A DNA stretch of 38,206 nt from a bacterium (GCA_024743115.1 JANSXC010000002.1:1-38206), one strand, 5' to 3'. Counted from the stretch's first letter, positions 7,592-15,896 are shown. Numbers and translations are program-made. The notes: generated from the letters alone by a model not told the origin.

Positions 7592-9178
7592 GTGGCTACC
7601 GCGACTCCGCCGAGAAACCGCACCGCGAACGACCCGCTGGCCTGGCTGCCGCGCCAGGACCGGCATCGGCCCAAGGGCGAGGTCCGCCCGTCCCGGATGG
7701 GGCGGCGGCGGGCCTGGGTGCTGATTGCCGTCCACGGTGTGATCCTGCTGCACGTGCTGCACTGGTGGCTGACGGGCAGCTCCGTGACGCCGGTCGAACC
7801 GTCGGAGGCCATGCAGACCATCGAGCTCGGCCGCATCAACGCCGGGTTCCTGCTGTTCGCTGGCCTGATCGCGAGCACCCTGGTGTTCGGTCGCTGGTTC
7901 TGCGGTTGGGCGTGTCACGTCGTCGCGCTGCAGGATCTCTGTGGCTGGCTCCTCACCCGCGCTGGGCTGCGGCCGCGCCCGTTGCGGTCGCGATTGCTCG
8001 TCCTCGGACCCTGGGTCGTGGCCGGCTACATGTTCGTCTGGCCGGTGCTCTGGCACTGGCTCGCGCCCGACGAGAAACCGCTGCCGGCGGTTTCCGAGTG
8101 GGAACTGCACCTCACGACCGAGGAACTCTGGGTCACGTTCCCGGGCTGGATCATGGCGACGGCGACGTTCGTGGTCGTCGGCTTCCTGATCGTCTGGTGG
8201 CTCGGGGCGAAGGGGTTTTGCACCCACGGTTGCCCCTACGGCGCGTTCTTCTCGCTCGCCGATCGCGTCGCGCCGATGCGGATCAAGGTGACCGACGACT
8301 GCGAGAAGTGTGGCCACTGCACGAGCGTGTGTTCGAGCAACGTGCGCGTGCACGAGGAGGTCGCCAAACACGGGCAGATCGTCGACCCGGGCTGCATGAA
8401 GTGCCTGGACTGTGTGTCCGTGTGCCCCAAGGACGCGCTCTACTTCGGCGCGGCCAAACCGCAGCCGTTCGCCATCAGTCAGCAGCGCATCAAGGCACGT
8501 GCAGACTTCTCGTGGCCCGAGGAGATCGCGCTCGCGCTCGTGGCGTTCGGGGCGACGCAGTACGCGTTCCGCGACGCGTGGTTCGGCGAAGGCGTGCCGC
8601 TACTGCTCGCCGTCGGGGTCGGAGTTGTCACCGCGGTCTTCACGCTGTTGCTCTGGCGACTGGTGCGGCGGCGGGAACTGAAGTTCCAGCACACCGACTT
8701 CAAACGCGACGGGCGGTTCACGCGGGCCGGCTGGCTCGGGTTGGCGGGGCTCCTGCTATGGCTCGGGTTCGCCGCGCATACGTTCGTTGCGCAGCGGCAA
8801 CGGATCGCGGTGGTCGAGAGTGTGCTCGCACTGCGCGACGGGGCCACGCCGGCACGGCTCGCGGCGGCGTTGGGGGCGGCCGATGGCGCACTGGCCTGGG
8901 ATCTCGTCGACGATCCGCGCGTACAGGAAGTGCGGGGGCTCGTGCTGCGGGGTTTGTCACGGCACGCCGACGCGGAGCAGTCACTGCTCGCAGCCCTGAA
9001 CGCTCGCGGTCGATTGGACTACGTCGAGGCGAACCTCGCGCTCGCGGCCTACGCCATGGATCCGCAGCGCGGGCGTCTGGATCAGGCCCGAGAATTGGTG
9101 GACATCGTGCTCACGCAGTCGCCGGAGCATCGCGTCGGGCGCATGCTGGATGCGCGCCTTCAGCAGCTCGGCAAGTGA
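7592..9178 (+). CDS. NapH/CcoG-like 4Fe-4S membrane protein with C-terminal helical repeat region
   Basis: This is a 528-residue protein. About five hydrophobic segments carry the NapH-type cysteine motifs GRWFCGWACHVVALQDLCGW and FCTHGCPYGAFFSLADR. Two ferredoxin-like clusters follow, CEKCGHCTSVCSSNV (about 237-250) and CMKCLDCVSVCPKDAL (about 268-283), so two 4Fe-4S centres are expected on the cytoplasmic face. Family members pass electrons from quinol to periplasmic reductases or help oxidase assembly. The last 140 residues or so, after a further membrane helix, are an Ala/Leu-rich helical TPR-like region (LRGLSRHADAEQSLLAALNARG), unusual for NapH. GTG 7592 is preferred because it clears the divergent glnS start; TATGCT at 7578-7583 would make the transcript nearly leaderless. 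ATG 7556 is the alternative. No reductase gene is adjacent. Confidence 0.85.
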   Translation: MATATPPRNRTANDPLAWLPRQDRHRPKGEVRPSRMGRRRAWVLIAVHGVILLHVLHWWLTGSSVTPVEPSEAMQTIELGRINAGFLLFAGLIASTLVFGRWFCGWACHVVALQDLCGWLLTRAGLRPRPLRSRLLVLGPWVVAGYMFVWPVLWHWLAPDEKPLPAVSEWELHLTTEELWVTFPGWIMATATFVVVGFLIVWWLGAKGFCTHGCPYGAFFSLADRVAPMRIKVTDDCEKCGHCTSVCSSNVRVHEEVAKHGQIVDPGCMKCLDCVSVCPKDALYFGAAKPQPFAISQQRIKARADFSWPEEIALALVAFGATQYAFRDAWFGEGVPLLLAVGVGVVTAVFTLLLWRLVRRRELKFQHTDFKRDGRFTRAGWLGLAGLLLWLGFAAHTFVAQRQRIAVVESVLALRDGATPARLAAALGAADGALAWDLVDDPRVQEVRGLVLRGLSRHADAEQSLLAALNARGRLDYVEANLALAAYAMDPQRGRLDQARELVDIVLTQSPEHRVGRMLDARLQQLGK

Positions 9179-9204
9179 TCGCCGATCGGAAGTTCAGCGG
9201 GCAG

Positions 9205-9861
9205 TCAGTCGGTCGTGAGCCGGCGCCAGCGCAGATCGGCAATCCGCGCCGTCGTCGCGAACGTTGCGAACCCGAGCGGTCGCGACAGTTCGACCTCGGG
9301 GCGCAGCGACAGTTCGAACGGCGCGGTGTCGACGGCCAGGAGCGGTTCGTCGTCGATCACGACGCGGACCATCGCGCCCTGCACCGAGAGCCGGATGCGA
9401 TAGGGCCGACCGTTCTCGAAGTGTCGCAGCGTGCGGGTCGCATTGCGCGCCGCATCCTGGCCGTCGAGCGACGACAGCCCGCAGAGCGCGCCGCCCCAGC
9501 CGCCGAGGATCAGCGTCAGGTGCTGGCCGCGGATCGGGAACGTGAGACCGCAGAAGAAGTCGGTGCCGGTCTCGCGGGTGGCTTCGAACGCGAGTTCGTA
9601 GTCTGCGCCGTCGGCGCCGGGCGGCGGTGCCTCTGACTGCCAGTGGATGCCCGTGAGCGGGCTGCCGATCTCGAGCTGAACCGTGTCGCCTGCGACCGTG
9701 ACGGGGCCTTCGCCGCCGAACTCCGTCACCGCGAACGGCGCGAGCTTCGAGTCGCCGAGCAGCGGCTGCCAGCGGGGGCCCGACTCACACGCCGCCAACG
9801 TGCAGAGTGCAAGCGCCGCGAGCCGGGCCGGTCGCCGGCGCAAGCGGCTGGTGCCACTCAT
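9205..9861 (-). CDS. DUF1080-like lipoprotein
   Basis: This is a 218-residue protein with a lipoprotein signal: basic start, LAALALCTLAAC, with the lipobox Cys at about residue 27. The mature part is an all-beta, lectin-like domain: GTDFFCGLTFPIRGQHLTLILGGWGGALCGLSSLDG, then GRPYRIRLSVQGAMVRVVIDDEPLL, and an ending FATFATTARIADLRWRRL. This layout is typical of the DUF1080 / 3-keto-disaccharide hydrolase fold that is expanded in Planctomycetota. A carbohydrate-related role at the cell surface is likely but no substrate can be named. Its ATG overlaps the TGA of the upstream toroid gene (ATGA), so translation is probably coupled. Confidence 0.7.
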   Translation of the reverse strand: MSGTSRLRRRPARLAALALCTLAACESGPRWQPLLGDSKLAPFAVTEFGGEGPVTVAGDTVQLEIGSPLTGIHWQSEAPPPGADGADYELAFEATRETGTDFFCGLTFPIRGQHLTLILGGWGGALCGLSSLDGQDAARNATRTLRHFENGRPYRIRLSVQGAMVRVVIDDEPLLAVDTAPFELSLRPEVELSRPLGFATFATTARIADLRWRRLTTD

Positions 9862-12242
9862 CGCGGGCCCGTGATCACGGGGCGGGTGCTCTGCACCATG
9901 GTCAAGAGCGCCATCGCGTTGGTCTCGAGCGCCTGCTCCGGTTGCAGCTCGCCGGGCCAGTTGCCATCGGCCTTCTGGGCGAGCGCGAGCATCATTGCGC
10001 ACTCGAAGTACCAATCGCGGTCCTGAATCAGCGCGATGCCCGAGAGCAGCGCCGCGCGTTCGAGGCTGTAGGTGTAGTAGTAGTACCACCGGCCCTGGCG
10101 TTCGATTGCGCCCGCGTGGCACCGCATCGTCATGTACTCCGCAAGCCAGGCGAAGCCGTCGCGGCGCGAGCGGCCGATGTCCTTGAGCAGGCGACCGCGC
10201 TTGATCTGCGGGTAGTCGGAGAGCGCGGCCTGACAGATCGCGAGCCCGGTGATACCGGCCGCGGTCATGCTGCCCCAGGTTGGCGTCAGTTCGCCGCCGG
10301 ACTTGCCGTCCTTGTAGTTCCAGCCGCCGATGCGCGCCTGGAACTTGATCGGCGTCGCGTTGTCGCCCTCCATGGCCATCGTGCCGTAGTCGACGAGGGT
10401 GACCGTGCGACGCTTGCCGTCGGGGCTCTGGCAGGTGATGAGATGGTTGGCGGCGGCCTCCCAGACCTGGGCGGGGATCTCGATGCCGCAGAGGTGGGCC
10501 GAGTAGAGGCCGAGCAGGCCGTACTGATTGACGGAGTTGTCGTAGTCGTTGGCGCCGATGTAGTGGAAGCGCAGCAGGTACGCCGGGTCCACGCGGCCGT
10601 CGATGTTGCCGAGCAGCACATCGGTCCACTTCTGCATCAGTTCGCGATCCTCGGGCGAGGGCCGTCGCTTCGATGGTTGGCCGAGGATGCCGGACTTGAG
10701 ATCACTGAGCTCGGACTTCGGCGCGTAGAGCGCGGCGAGCGCCATGAGCGCGTTGCCGAGAGAGTAGGTGTCGATGATCCGTCGCTTTCGTAACTCGTCG
10801 TAGCCCTTCTTGATGATGGGGTCGTCGGTCGGCACGCCGGCCTTCACGAGCGACATCAGCGCGAGCGCGAGTCGCCCGGTGTTGTAGGTGCGGTTGGAAT
10901 CGGCTTTCTCGGCCGCCGTGTTGCCCTTCTCGGGTTCCTTCAGCTGCTCCTTGATCCGCTTGATGCCGCGTTCGATCGAGTCGGCGACGAGTTTGCGGAA
11001 GCCGGCGTCCTGGCCGTCGCGCACGTCCTTGAGCTTCCAGGTCTCGCGTTGCTCGAGGTTGGCGACATGGGCCTTCCACTTCTTGTCCTTGCGCTTGAGG
11101 ACGCGGCCGTGCAGCACGGTCTCGAACTCGATGACCCGCGCCTTGGCGCCGGCGCCGATCTCGAGCTTGCGGCGAATCTCGAGCTCGCCGTCGAAGCCGT
11201 ACAGGACGAACTTGTTGACGAACCGGTCGACGTGGCGTTTCGAGTCGTCCCGCGGCTTGGGCTCGTCGAGGTTCTTCACCGTCGCGCGGATCGTCTGCCA
11301 GCCCTGCTCGTCGACCACGCCCGCGCGGCCCTTGATGTCGAGATCACCGAGGCGAAACATCCGATACGACTCCGCGCGGACGCTGCCGCCGCTCTTGCCG
11401 AAGCGCAGATCGGTCGCGATCCACCAGGCGATGTCGCGCAGATCGGCCGGCGGGATCCGCGCCCGTACCTGATCGTCGTCGAGATCGCCTTGCAGCAGCA
11501 CGGCTGGTGGTCGGAACTCGGCGAACAGCTCGCGGCGGGTCTTGTTGACCGAGTTCTTCGAGGCGCTCAGCGCTTTCTGGATCGAAGCCTGCTTGCGAAC
11601 GCCGCGCGGCAGCCGATGCAGCGCCGTCAAGGCGAGGTCGAAGTACTGCGCGCCGCCGACGTTGATGCACTGCGCGGCGAGCACGTTGGGGCCGCGCTTC
11701 CAGCCCGAGAGCGCCTTGCCCGCGACGACATAGCGCTTGTTGCGACCGTAGCCGTTGTTCGACACGACGACCGTGCCGTTGAGCCAGATCTTGATGCCGT
11801 CGTCGTGATGGACGTCGAATACGAGCGCCTTGGGTTTGCGCGCGAGCTGGAGCCCGGTACGCAGGCAGACCGCGGTCTGCTTCCAGGCCGTGCGGGTGCT
11901 CGAGCCGGCCTTGGCGTCAGGGCCGAACTCGCTGAAACCGAGTGCCCACGTGCTGTCGTCGAACTTCGGGTTCGCGAAGTCCTTCGGGATGGCGCCCTTG
12001 TCGCAGCTCAGGTAGCGCCACTCGTGGCCGCCGTCACTGGCGGGAACGATGAGTCGGTCGCCTTCGAGCTTGGAGGGCGGCGGCTGCACTTCGAAGACCT
12101 GGGTCTTGCGTGCGTAGACGAGCGCGCCGCGGTGGGGGATGTCCCACGACTCCTGGGCGTCGAGGCTCGAGCCGAGCACGAGCAGCGCGATGATCGACCG
12201 GAGGCCGGTCAATCGGAGTCTGGGGCTGGACGGTTGGTGCAT
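9858..12242 (-). CDS. Secreted protein with jelly-roll and alpha/alpha-toroid regions
   Basis: This 794-residue protein is exported: residues 1-30 form a signal peptide (SIIALLVLGSSLDAQ). Residues about 60-210 form a galactose-binding-like beta domain (DDSTWALGFSEFG, VFDVHHDDGIKIWLNGTVV, GWKRGPNVLAAQCINVGG). The middle is a charged region with Lys/Glu-rich helices. From about residue 446 to the end there are helical repeats resembling terpenoid-cyclase or prenyltransferase-type toroids: NTGRLALALMSLVKAG, YSLGNALMALAAL, NQYGLLGLYSAHLCG, WGSMTAAGITGLAICQAAL, TNAMALLTMV. Proteins with this toroid occur in Planctomycetota and need not be cyclases; no DxDD or QW motif was found, so cyclase activity is unlikely. 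It lies 64 bases downstream of the zinc-ribbon gene and is coupled to the lipoprotein downstream. The function is unknown. Confidence 0.85.
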   Translation of the reverse strand: MHQPSSPRLRLTGLRSIIALLVLGSSLDAQESWDIPHRGALVYARKTQVFEVQPPPSKLEGDRLIVPASDGGHEWRYLSCDKGAIPKDFANPKFDDSTWALGFSEFGPDAKAGSSTRTAWKQTAVCLRTGLQLARKPKALVFDVHHDDGIKIWLNGTVVVSNNGYGRNKRYVVAGKALSGWKRGPNVLAAQCINVGGAQYFDLALTALHRLPRGVRKQASIQKALSASKNSVNKTRRELFAEFRPPAVLLQGDLDDDQVRARIPPADLRDIAWWIATDLRFGKSGGSVRAESYRMFRLGDLDIKGRAGVVDEQGWQTIRATVKNLDEPKPRDDSKRHVDRFVNKFVLYGFDGELEIRRKLEIGAGAKARVIEFETVLHGRVLKRKDKKWKAHVANLEQRETWKLKDVRDGQDAGFRKLVADSIERGIKRIKEQLKEPEKGNTAAEKADSNRTYNTGRLALALMSLVKAGVPTDDPIIKKGYDELRKRRIIDTYSLGNALMALAALYAPKSELSDLKSGILGQPSKRRPSPEDRELMQKWTDVLLGNIDGRVDPAYLLRFHYIGANDYDNSVNQYGLLGLYSAHLCGIEIPAQVWEAAANHLITCQSPDGKRRTVTLVDYGTMAMEGDNATPIKFQARIGGWNYKDGKSGGELTPTWGSMTAAGITGLAICQAALSDYPQIKRGRLLKDIGRSRRDGFAWLAEYMTMRCHAGAIERQGRWYYYYTYSLERAALLSGIALIQDRDWYFECAMMLALAQKADGNWPGELQPEQALETNAMALLTMVQSTRPVITGPR

Positions 12243-12306
12243 CGAGAGAGGGCGGCGGGCTGGGGCGGCAGACGAGACGGGGAGAGGGTGAGCCGGGCGG
12301 TCGGAG

Positions 12307-12648
12307 TCAGCCGAAGTTCAGGCCGCATTCGGGGCACCGGCTCGTGCCTGCGGTCTGGAACGTCGTCATGCAGGCCGGGCAGGTGGTCTCTTCGGCGTCG
12401 AAGTCGGCCTGCCGATCGTGCACGGGCAGGCCTTCGCGGCGCACCATCCTGGTCAGGTAGCGCTCGTGCACCTGCATCGCGCGTTCGGTCTCGTCGCTCG
12501 CGACCGCGAGCCAGGCGCGGGGGCTTCAACTCGACCCCGGCAACGGGCCCGTTGCGACGGCGATGTCTTCGGACCGGATCTGCTCGGCGATCTCGCGGAG
12601 CAGGTCCGCTTTGCCCTGCAGGACGAGCTGCATGCCTTCGGGAATCAT
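12307..12648 (-). CDS. Small zinc-ribbon protein with in-frame TGA; candidate selenoprotein
   Basis: One reading frame of 113 codons runs from ATG 12648 to TGA 12307, interrupted only by TGA at 12526-12528 (codon 41). Before it: MIPEGMQLVLQGKADLLREI through VATGPLPGSS, a helix-strand unit that loosely resembles DUF2007-like or DUF3343-like small domains. After it: SPRAWLAVASDETERAMQ, a further helix, then a zinc ribbon CPACMTTF...CPECGLNFG (CxxC, 13 residues, CxxC). Only the readthrough product makes a complete strand-helix fold. The TGA could encode selenocysteine, helped by the hairpin at 12496-12511, or be a nonsense mutation or sequencing error. The gene is divergent from the ATP-grasp gene and leads the operon with the toroid protein. 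No sel genes are in the window. GTG 12651 is an alternative start. Confidence 0.6.
12496..12511 (-). promoter_or_regulatory. Hairpin 15 bases after in-frame TGA; candidate bacterial SECIS
   Basis: On the coding strand GCUCGC-GGUC-GCGAGC forms a perfect 6-bp stem with a GGUC tetraloop. The stem starts at base 15 and the loop at base 21 after the TGA at 12526-12528. Bacterial SECIS elements are hairpins within the coding sequence just after the UGA, with a short apical loop about 16-37 bases away and a G at one of its first two positions. The E. coli fdhF loop also contains GGUC. GC-rich DNA makes chance stems common. Confidence 0.4.
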
Positions 12649-12706
12649 CACGGCGACGTCAGTCTACGGCGGGGGGCGGGCGTGGCAACTGATCGGCCGG
12701 CGCGGC

Positions 12707-13615
12707 ATGCTCCGCAGCGTGCTTCTCGCGCTCGCGACCTGTTCGGGCCTGCCGGCCCATGAGACCGACGATTTGGCGTTCCATGCGGCGCTCGAATCGC
12801 GCGGAGTCGCGCTCGAGCGACCGGCCTGGGACGACCCGAGCGTCGACTGGTCACGCTTCGACGGGGTGCTCGTGCGTACGACCTGGAACTACCAGCATCG
12901 GGTCGACGAGTTTCGGGCCTGGGCGGATCGGATCGCGGCGCTGACCCGGCTCGACAACGCGGCGTCGGTGCTGCGTTGGAACTCGCACAAGTCGTACCTG
13001 CGCGAACTCGGCGCGGCCGGCGTGCCGGTCGTGCCGACGATCTGGCTCGACCGTGGCAGCCGCCCGGACGTCGCGTCGTTGACGACGGTCGTCGGTGGCA
13101 CCGAGGGCTTCCTCAAGCCGTGCGTCGGCGCGACTGCGCAGGGCACGCTGCGCTTCCACTTCGACAACGTCGGCGTCGGGCGCGCGCAGGAGCTGGTCGA
13201 CGAGCGCATCGCGCGCGAGGACTACATGCTGCAGCCGGTCCTCGCGAACGTGCTGTCGCGGGGGGAGTGGTCGGCGATGGTGTTCGACGGCGAGCTGTCG
13301 CACTGCGTGCGCAAGATCCCTGTGCCCGGTGACTACCGTGTGCAGGACGATCATGGCGGCAGGGACGAGCCATACGAGCCGACCGGTGCCGAGCGTGAAC
13401 ACGTGCACCGGGTCCTCGCGGTCGCGGAGCGGATCCTCGCCGAGCATCTGGGCGGGAGGCGGCTGCTCTACGCCCGCGTCGACTTCCTGTGGCGCGATGA
13501 CGGCTCCTGTGTCCTCGTTGAACTGGAACTCATCGAGCCCGCGTTGTTCTTCCGCCACTCACCTGCGGCGGCGGAGCGGTTGGCCGAGGCGTGGCTCGCG
13601 CGGCTGGCGCGCTGA
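12707..13615 (+). CDS. ATP-grasp domain protein (RimK/glutathione-synthetase-like)
   Basis: This is a 302-residue protein. The N-terminal pre-ATP-grasp part reads LLALATCSGLPAHETDDLAF, GVALERPAWDDPSVDWSRFDGVLVRTTWNY, a pattern typical of this family. The ATP-grasp fold follows with GGTEGFLKPCVGA (nucleotide Lys near residue 135), EDYMLQPVL, GEWSAMVFDGELSHCVRKIPVPGDYRVQ and the metal-binding VLVELELIEPALFF. Such enzymes join a carboxylate to an amine through an acylphosphate; the substrates here are unknown. ATG 12707 fits the usual start of the family, although the frame stays open upstream across the divergent zinc-ribbon gene. No partner peptide or ligase is adjacent on this strand, so it appears to stand alone. 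Confidence 0.85.
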   Translation: MLRSVLLALATCSGLPAHETDDLAFHAALESRGVALERPAWDDPSVDWSRFDGVLVRTTWNYQHRVDEFRAWADRIAALTRLDNAASVLRWNSHKSYLRELGAAGVPVVPTIWLDRGSRPDVASLTTVVGGTEGFLKPCVGATAQGTLRFHFDNVGVGRAQELVDERIAREDYMLQPVLANVLSRGEWSAMVFDGELSHCVRKIPVPGDYRVQDDHGGRDEPYEPTGAEREHVHRVLAVAERILAEHLGGRRLLYARVDFLWRDDGSCVLVELELIEPALFFRHSPAAAERLAEAWLARLAR

Positions 13616-13616
13616 G

Positions 13617-13629
13617 CTCTGCTTCAGAG
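13617..13629. terminator. Short hairpin between convergent genes
   Basis: CTCTG and CAGAG pair around CTT in the 23-base gap between the ATP-grasp stop and the minus-strand stop at 13639. The stem has only 5 bp and no T-run, so support is weak. Confidence 0.3.
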
Positions 13630-13638
13630 GCGCCCGGG

Positions 13639-15171
13639 CTACAGCCGCATCGAGCCGAGCGAGCGCTTGATCAGCTGCCAGTGTTCGTCGGTCGTTGCCG
13701 TGCCGTCCCCGACCAGCAGCAGGTTGGCGCGGAACATCACGCGCAGTACGCGTCTGGCCTTGCCCGGCACGCCGCTCTGCCGCGGCGCCTGGCAGTTCAG
13801 CGTGCGGACCGACGCGTCGCAGAGGCCGTCGGTGGCCCACTTGTCGACGTCCGGAGTCTTGTTCTCGGGCGGAACCTCGATGCCCGCCGACTTGCACAGC
13901 TTGCGGACCCAGTGGTCGGCGGTCTGCTGGCACCAATAGTCCATGCCGGGTGGCACGGCGAAGCCCGTGAGCCAGATGCGGCTGTCGTCGGGGCCGGTCC
14001 AGAGCACGCGAAAGAGCGCGCCGCCGCAGCGTTGCTGGACCTGCCAGTTGGCCGGGCCCTGCATCGAGGCGCCGTGCTTGCCGTTGTCGTAGCGACCGTC
14101 CTTGACGACGCCACCGACATGCATCTGGAGCGCTCGCGCGCCGGCTGCCGCGCGTTCGGCGTTCGAGTCGAGCAGCCGAAAGCTCGCGAGCAGGGCGTCC
14201 ACCGTCTGACGATTCTTCTGGATCGCACCGTGGCTGCCGCGCACGAGTAGCAGGTGCTGCAGGCTGCCGAACTGCAGCGCGTGAAAGATCGCGACAGCGC
14301 CCGCGTCGTCGTGCTGTGAGGGCAGGGCGATCTCGATCCGCGCGCCTTCGAGGTCGGCGATGAAGCCGTCGTCTTCGCTGCCTCCGGCGTGCGCCGGCGG
14401 CAGCCAATTCGTCGCGAGGTTCGGGGTGGCGTCCGACTCGACCTCACGCAGCACGCCGGCGAGTTCGTTCACGACCTGCATAGCGGTGCGGCGGTCGTCG
14501 ATGCGGACCGACACGTCGCAGGCGATGTCGGTGCCCATGAGGTAGAAGCTCGACGCTTCGAGCGCCTGAGCGCGATCACGGCCCATCGGCACGCAGAGCC
14601 AGCCCGCAACGCCGCCGACCTCGTAGTTGCATGCCGGACACGTGAACTTGTCGGTCGCGGAGCACTCGGCCTGGCGTGGCGTTTCGATCGCCAGGGTCGG
14701 CACGAGGGTGTCGCCGGACTCTCGGAACGCCATCATCGTGTCTTCGAGCGTGGCCGCGATGGCCACGCTGCCCTTGAAGAGTTCGTGCCGCACGCGCGCT
14801 ACGGTCCGTGGGCCGAGCTGCCGCGGCGCGCCGAGGATCGTCGACTTCCGCCGGTAGGGCGACTTGCCTGATCGGTCCACGGGGAAGATCCGCAGCATGC
14901 GCTGTTCCAGCAACGCGTGGGCGCCGGTGTGATCCGGTTCGAAGGCCGCGAGGAAGCGGGCCGCATCGCCGGCTGCGAATGCGGCGTCGAGCTCGGCGAG
15001 TGCGTCCTCGATCTTCGCGCGCGTTGCGGCGTCGTCCTGGCCGCAGACCGGCGCCCCGACGAGCGCGAGGAGGCTGCAGAGCCAGGTTCGCAGGCAGTTG
15101 CGGAGCATTGTCGCCGGCAGGCTGGAGCGCCGTGTGATGAGCTCTGGTCCAGTCATCCACGGCTCCGTCAT
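13639..15171 (-). CDS. Secreted protein of unknown function, third gene of the ECF operon
   Basis: This 510-residue protein is not recognised. From ATG 15171 it has a short leader and then a signal sequence (NCLRTWLCSLLALVGAPVCGQ, about 24-44). Starting instead at ATG 15108 (MLRNCL) would give a textbook signal peptide. The mature region begins with a helical stretch (AKIEDALAELDAAFAAGDAARFLAAFEPDHTGAHALLEQRM), contains CPACNYEVGG near residue 176 and is otherwise mixed alpha/beta with several further Cys. ATG 15171 overlaps the upstream TGA as ATGA, which favours coupled translation from that start. Its place behind a sigma and anti-sigma pair suggests it is an output or sensor of that circuit; this is an inference. 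Confidence 0.75.
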   Translation of the reverse strand: MTEPWMTGPELITRRSSLPATMLRNCLRTWLCSLLALVGAPVCGQDDAATRAKIEDALAELDAAFAAGDAARFLAAFEPDHTGAHALLEQRMLRIFPVDRSGKSPYRRKSTILGAPRQLGPRTVARVRHELFKGSVAIAATLEDTMMAFRESGDTLVPTLAIETPRQAECSATDKFTCPACNYEVGGVAGWLCVPMGRDRAQALEASSFYLMGTDIACDVSVRIDDRRTAMQVVNELAGVLREVESDATPNLATNWLPPAHAGGSEDDGFIADLEGARIEIALPSQHDDAGAVAIFHALQFGSLQHLLLVRGSHGAIQKNRQTVDALLASFRLLDSNAERAAAGARALQMHVGGVVKDGRYDNGKHGASMQGPANWQVQQRCGGALFRVLWTGPDDSRIWLTGFAVPPGMDYWCQQTADHWVRKLCKSAGIEVPPENKTPDVDKWATDGLCDASVRTLNCQAPRQSGVPGKARRVLRVMFRANLLLVGDGTATTDEHWQLIKRSLGSMRL

Positions 15172-15896
15172 CGAGTGCTCCTCTGCATCAGTAGCCAGAC
15201 GCCGTCGCCGCCCGTGTTGGGCAGGCCGTAGGGGTCGGCTTCCTGGTCCAGGTGCGTGAGCAATGCGGGCAGCGGTGAGGTTGCGTTGGCTGCGCCGAAC
15301 GCGGCCGGCAGCGACTCGGCGGCGCGCACCTCGAGTGCGCGCGGCGGGTCACCCGGCAGCAGGAACGCGGCGATGATCACCGCGGCCGCGGCGACCAGCG
15401 GCATGCCCCAGCGGCGCCACATGTGGAACGTGTTTTCGGGTCCGGTTGCATCCTCTGCTGGCACGATGCCGCGTGGGCCGACCCCGGGGGAGCCGGTAGC
15501 CCGCGCGTCCTCGGTGTCCCGCTGTGCGCGTTCCGCCGCGCGTTCTTCGAGTGCGCGAAGTGTGCGCGAGACGAACTCCGGTGACGGTTCCGGGGCGACG
15601 TAGCGCGCCAGCATCTCCCGCCAGTGCTCGCGGCGGTCCTGCTGGATCGCGCCGGTGACACGGCTCACGAAGTCGGCACTCGGCGCGGGGGCATCGAATG
15701 CCTGCAGCTGTTCCGGGGTCGGCGACCGCACGGCGATCACGGTGTGATCGACGAAGTCGTCGCTGATCTCGAAGTCGTCTGGCAGCTCGGTGCCGAGCCA
15801 CTCGCTTTCGTCGGGGAACCGGCGGCCTTCGAACGTGCCGTCATGTTCATCGAACGAACCGTGCTCATCGAACGAATCGTGTCCGTCGAATGTCAT
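15168..15896 (-). CDS. Single-pass membrane protein, probable anti-sigma factor
   Basis: This is a 242-residue protein. The N-terminus carries an acidic/His short repeat (FDGHDSFDEHGSFDEHDGTF), followed by two similar helical units (APAPSADFVSRVTGAIQQDR and APEPSPEFVSRTLRALEER). One membrane helix near residues 163-180 (WGMPLVAAAAVIIAAFLL) is followed by an exported part of about 60 residues. A cytoplasmic helical region, one helix and a short outer part, placed immediately after an ECF sigma gene, is the standard anti-sigma layout. No zinc-binding HxxxCxxC motif was found, so it is not a ZAS-type anti-sigma. Its ATG overlaps the sigma stop as ATGA, and its own stop overlaps the next gene. 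The role is inferred from context. Confidence 0.75.
   Translation of the reverse strand: MTFDGHDSFDEHGSFDEHDGTFEGRRFPDESEWLGTELPDDFEISDDFVDHTVIAVRSPTPEQLQAFDAPAPSADFVSRVTGAIQQDRREHWREMLARYVAPEPSPEFVSRTLRALEERAAERAQRDTEDARATGSPGVGPRGIVPAEDATGPENTFHMWRRWGMPLVAAAAVIIAAFLLPGDPPRALEVRAAESLPAAFGAANATSPLPALLTHLDQEADPYGLPNTGGDGVWLLMQRSTR

Noticed and set aside
9858..12242. Squalene/oxidosqualene cyclase identity for the toroid protein
   Set aside because: Toroid-like repeats are present, but no DxDD or QW motifs were found and a signal peptide and jelly-roll domain precede them.
12505..12521. Second possible hairpin after the TGA (CCGCG/CGCGG, loop CCUGGCU)
   Set aside because: Its loop begins about 10 bases after the TGA, too close for known bacterial SECIS geometry, and it overlaps the better GGUC-loop stem.
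12209..12529. Alternative minus-strand frame across the TGA of the zinc-ribbon gene
   Set aside because: It would imply a frameshift, but its product is an Arg-rich shadow without the CxxC motifs, and the two real halves are already in one frame.
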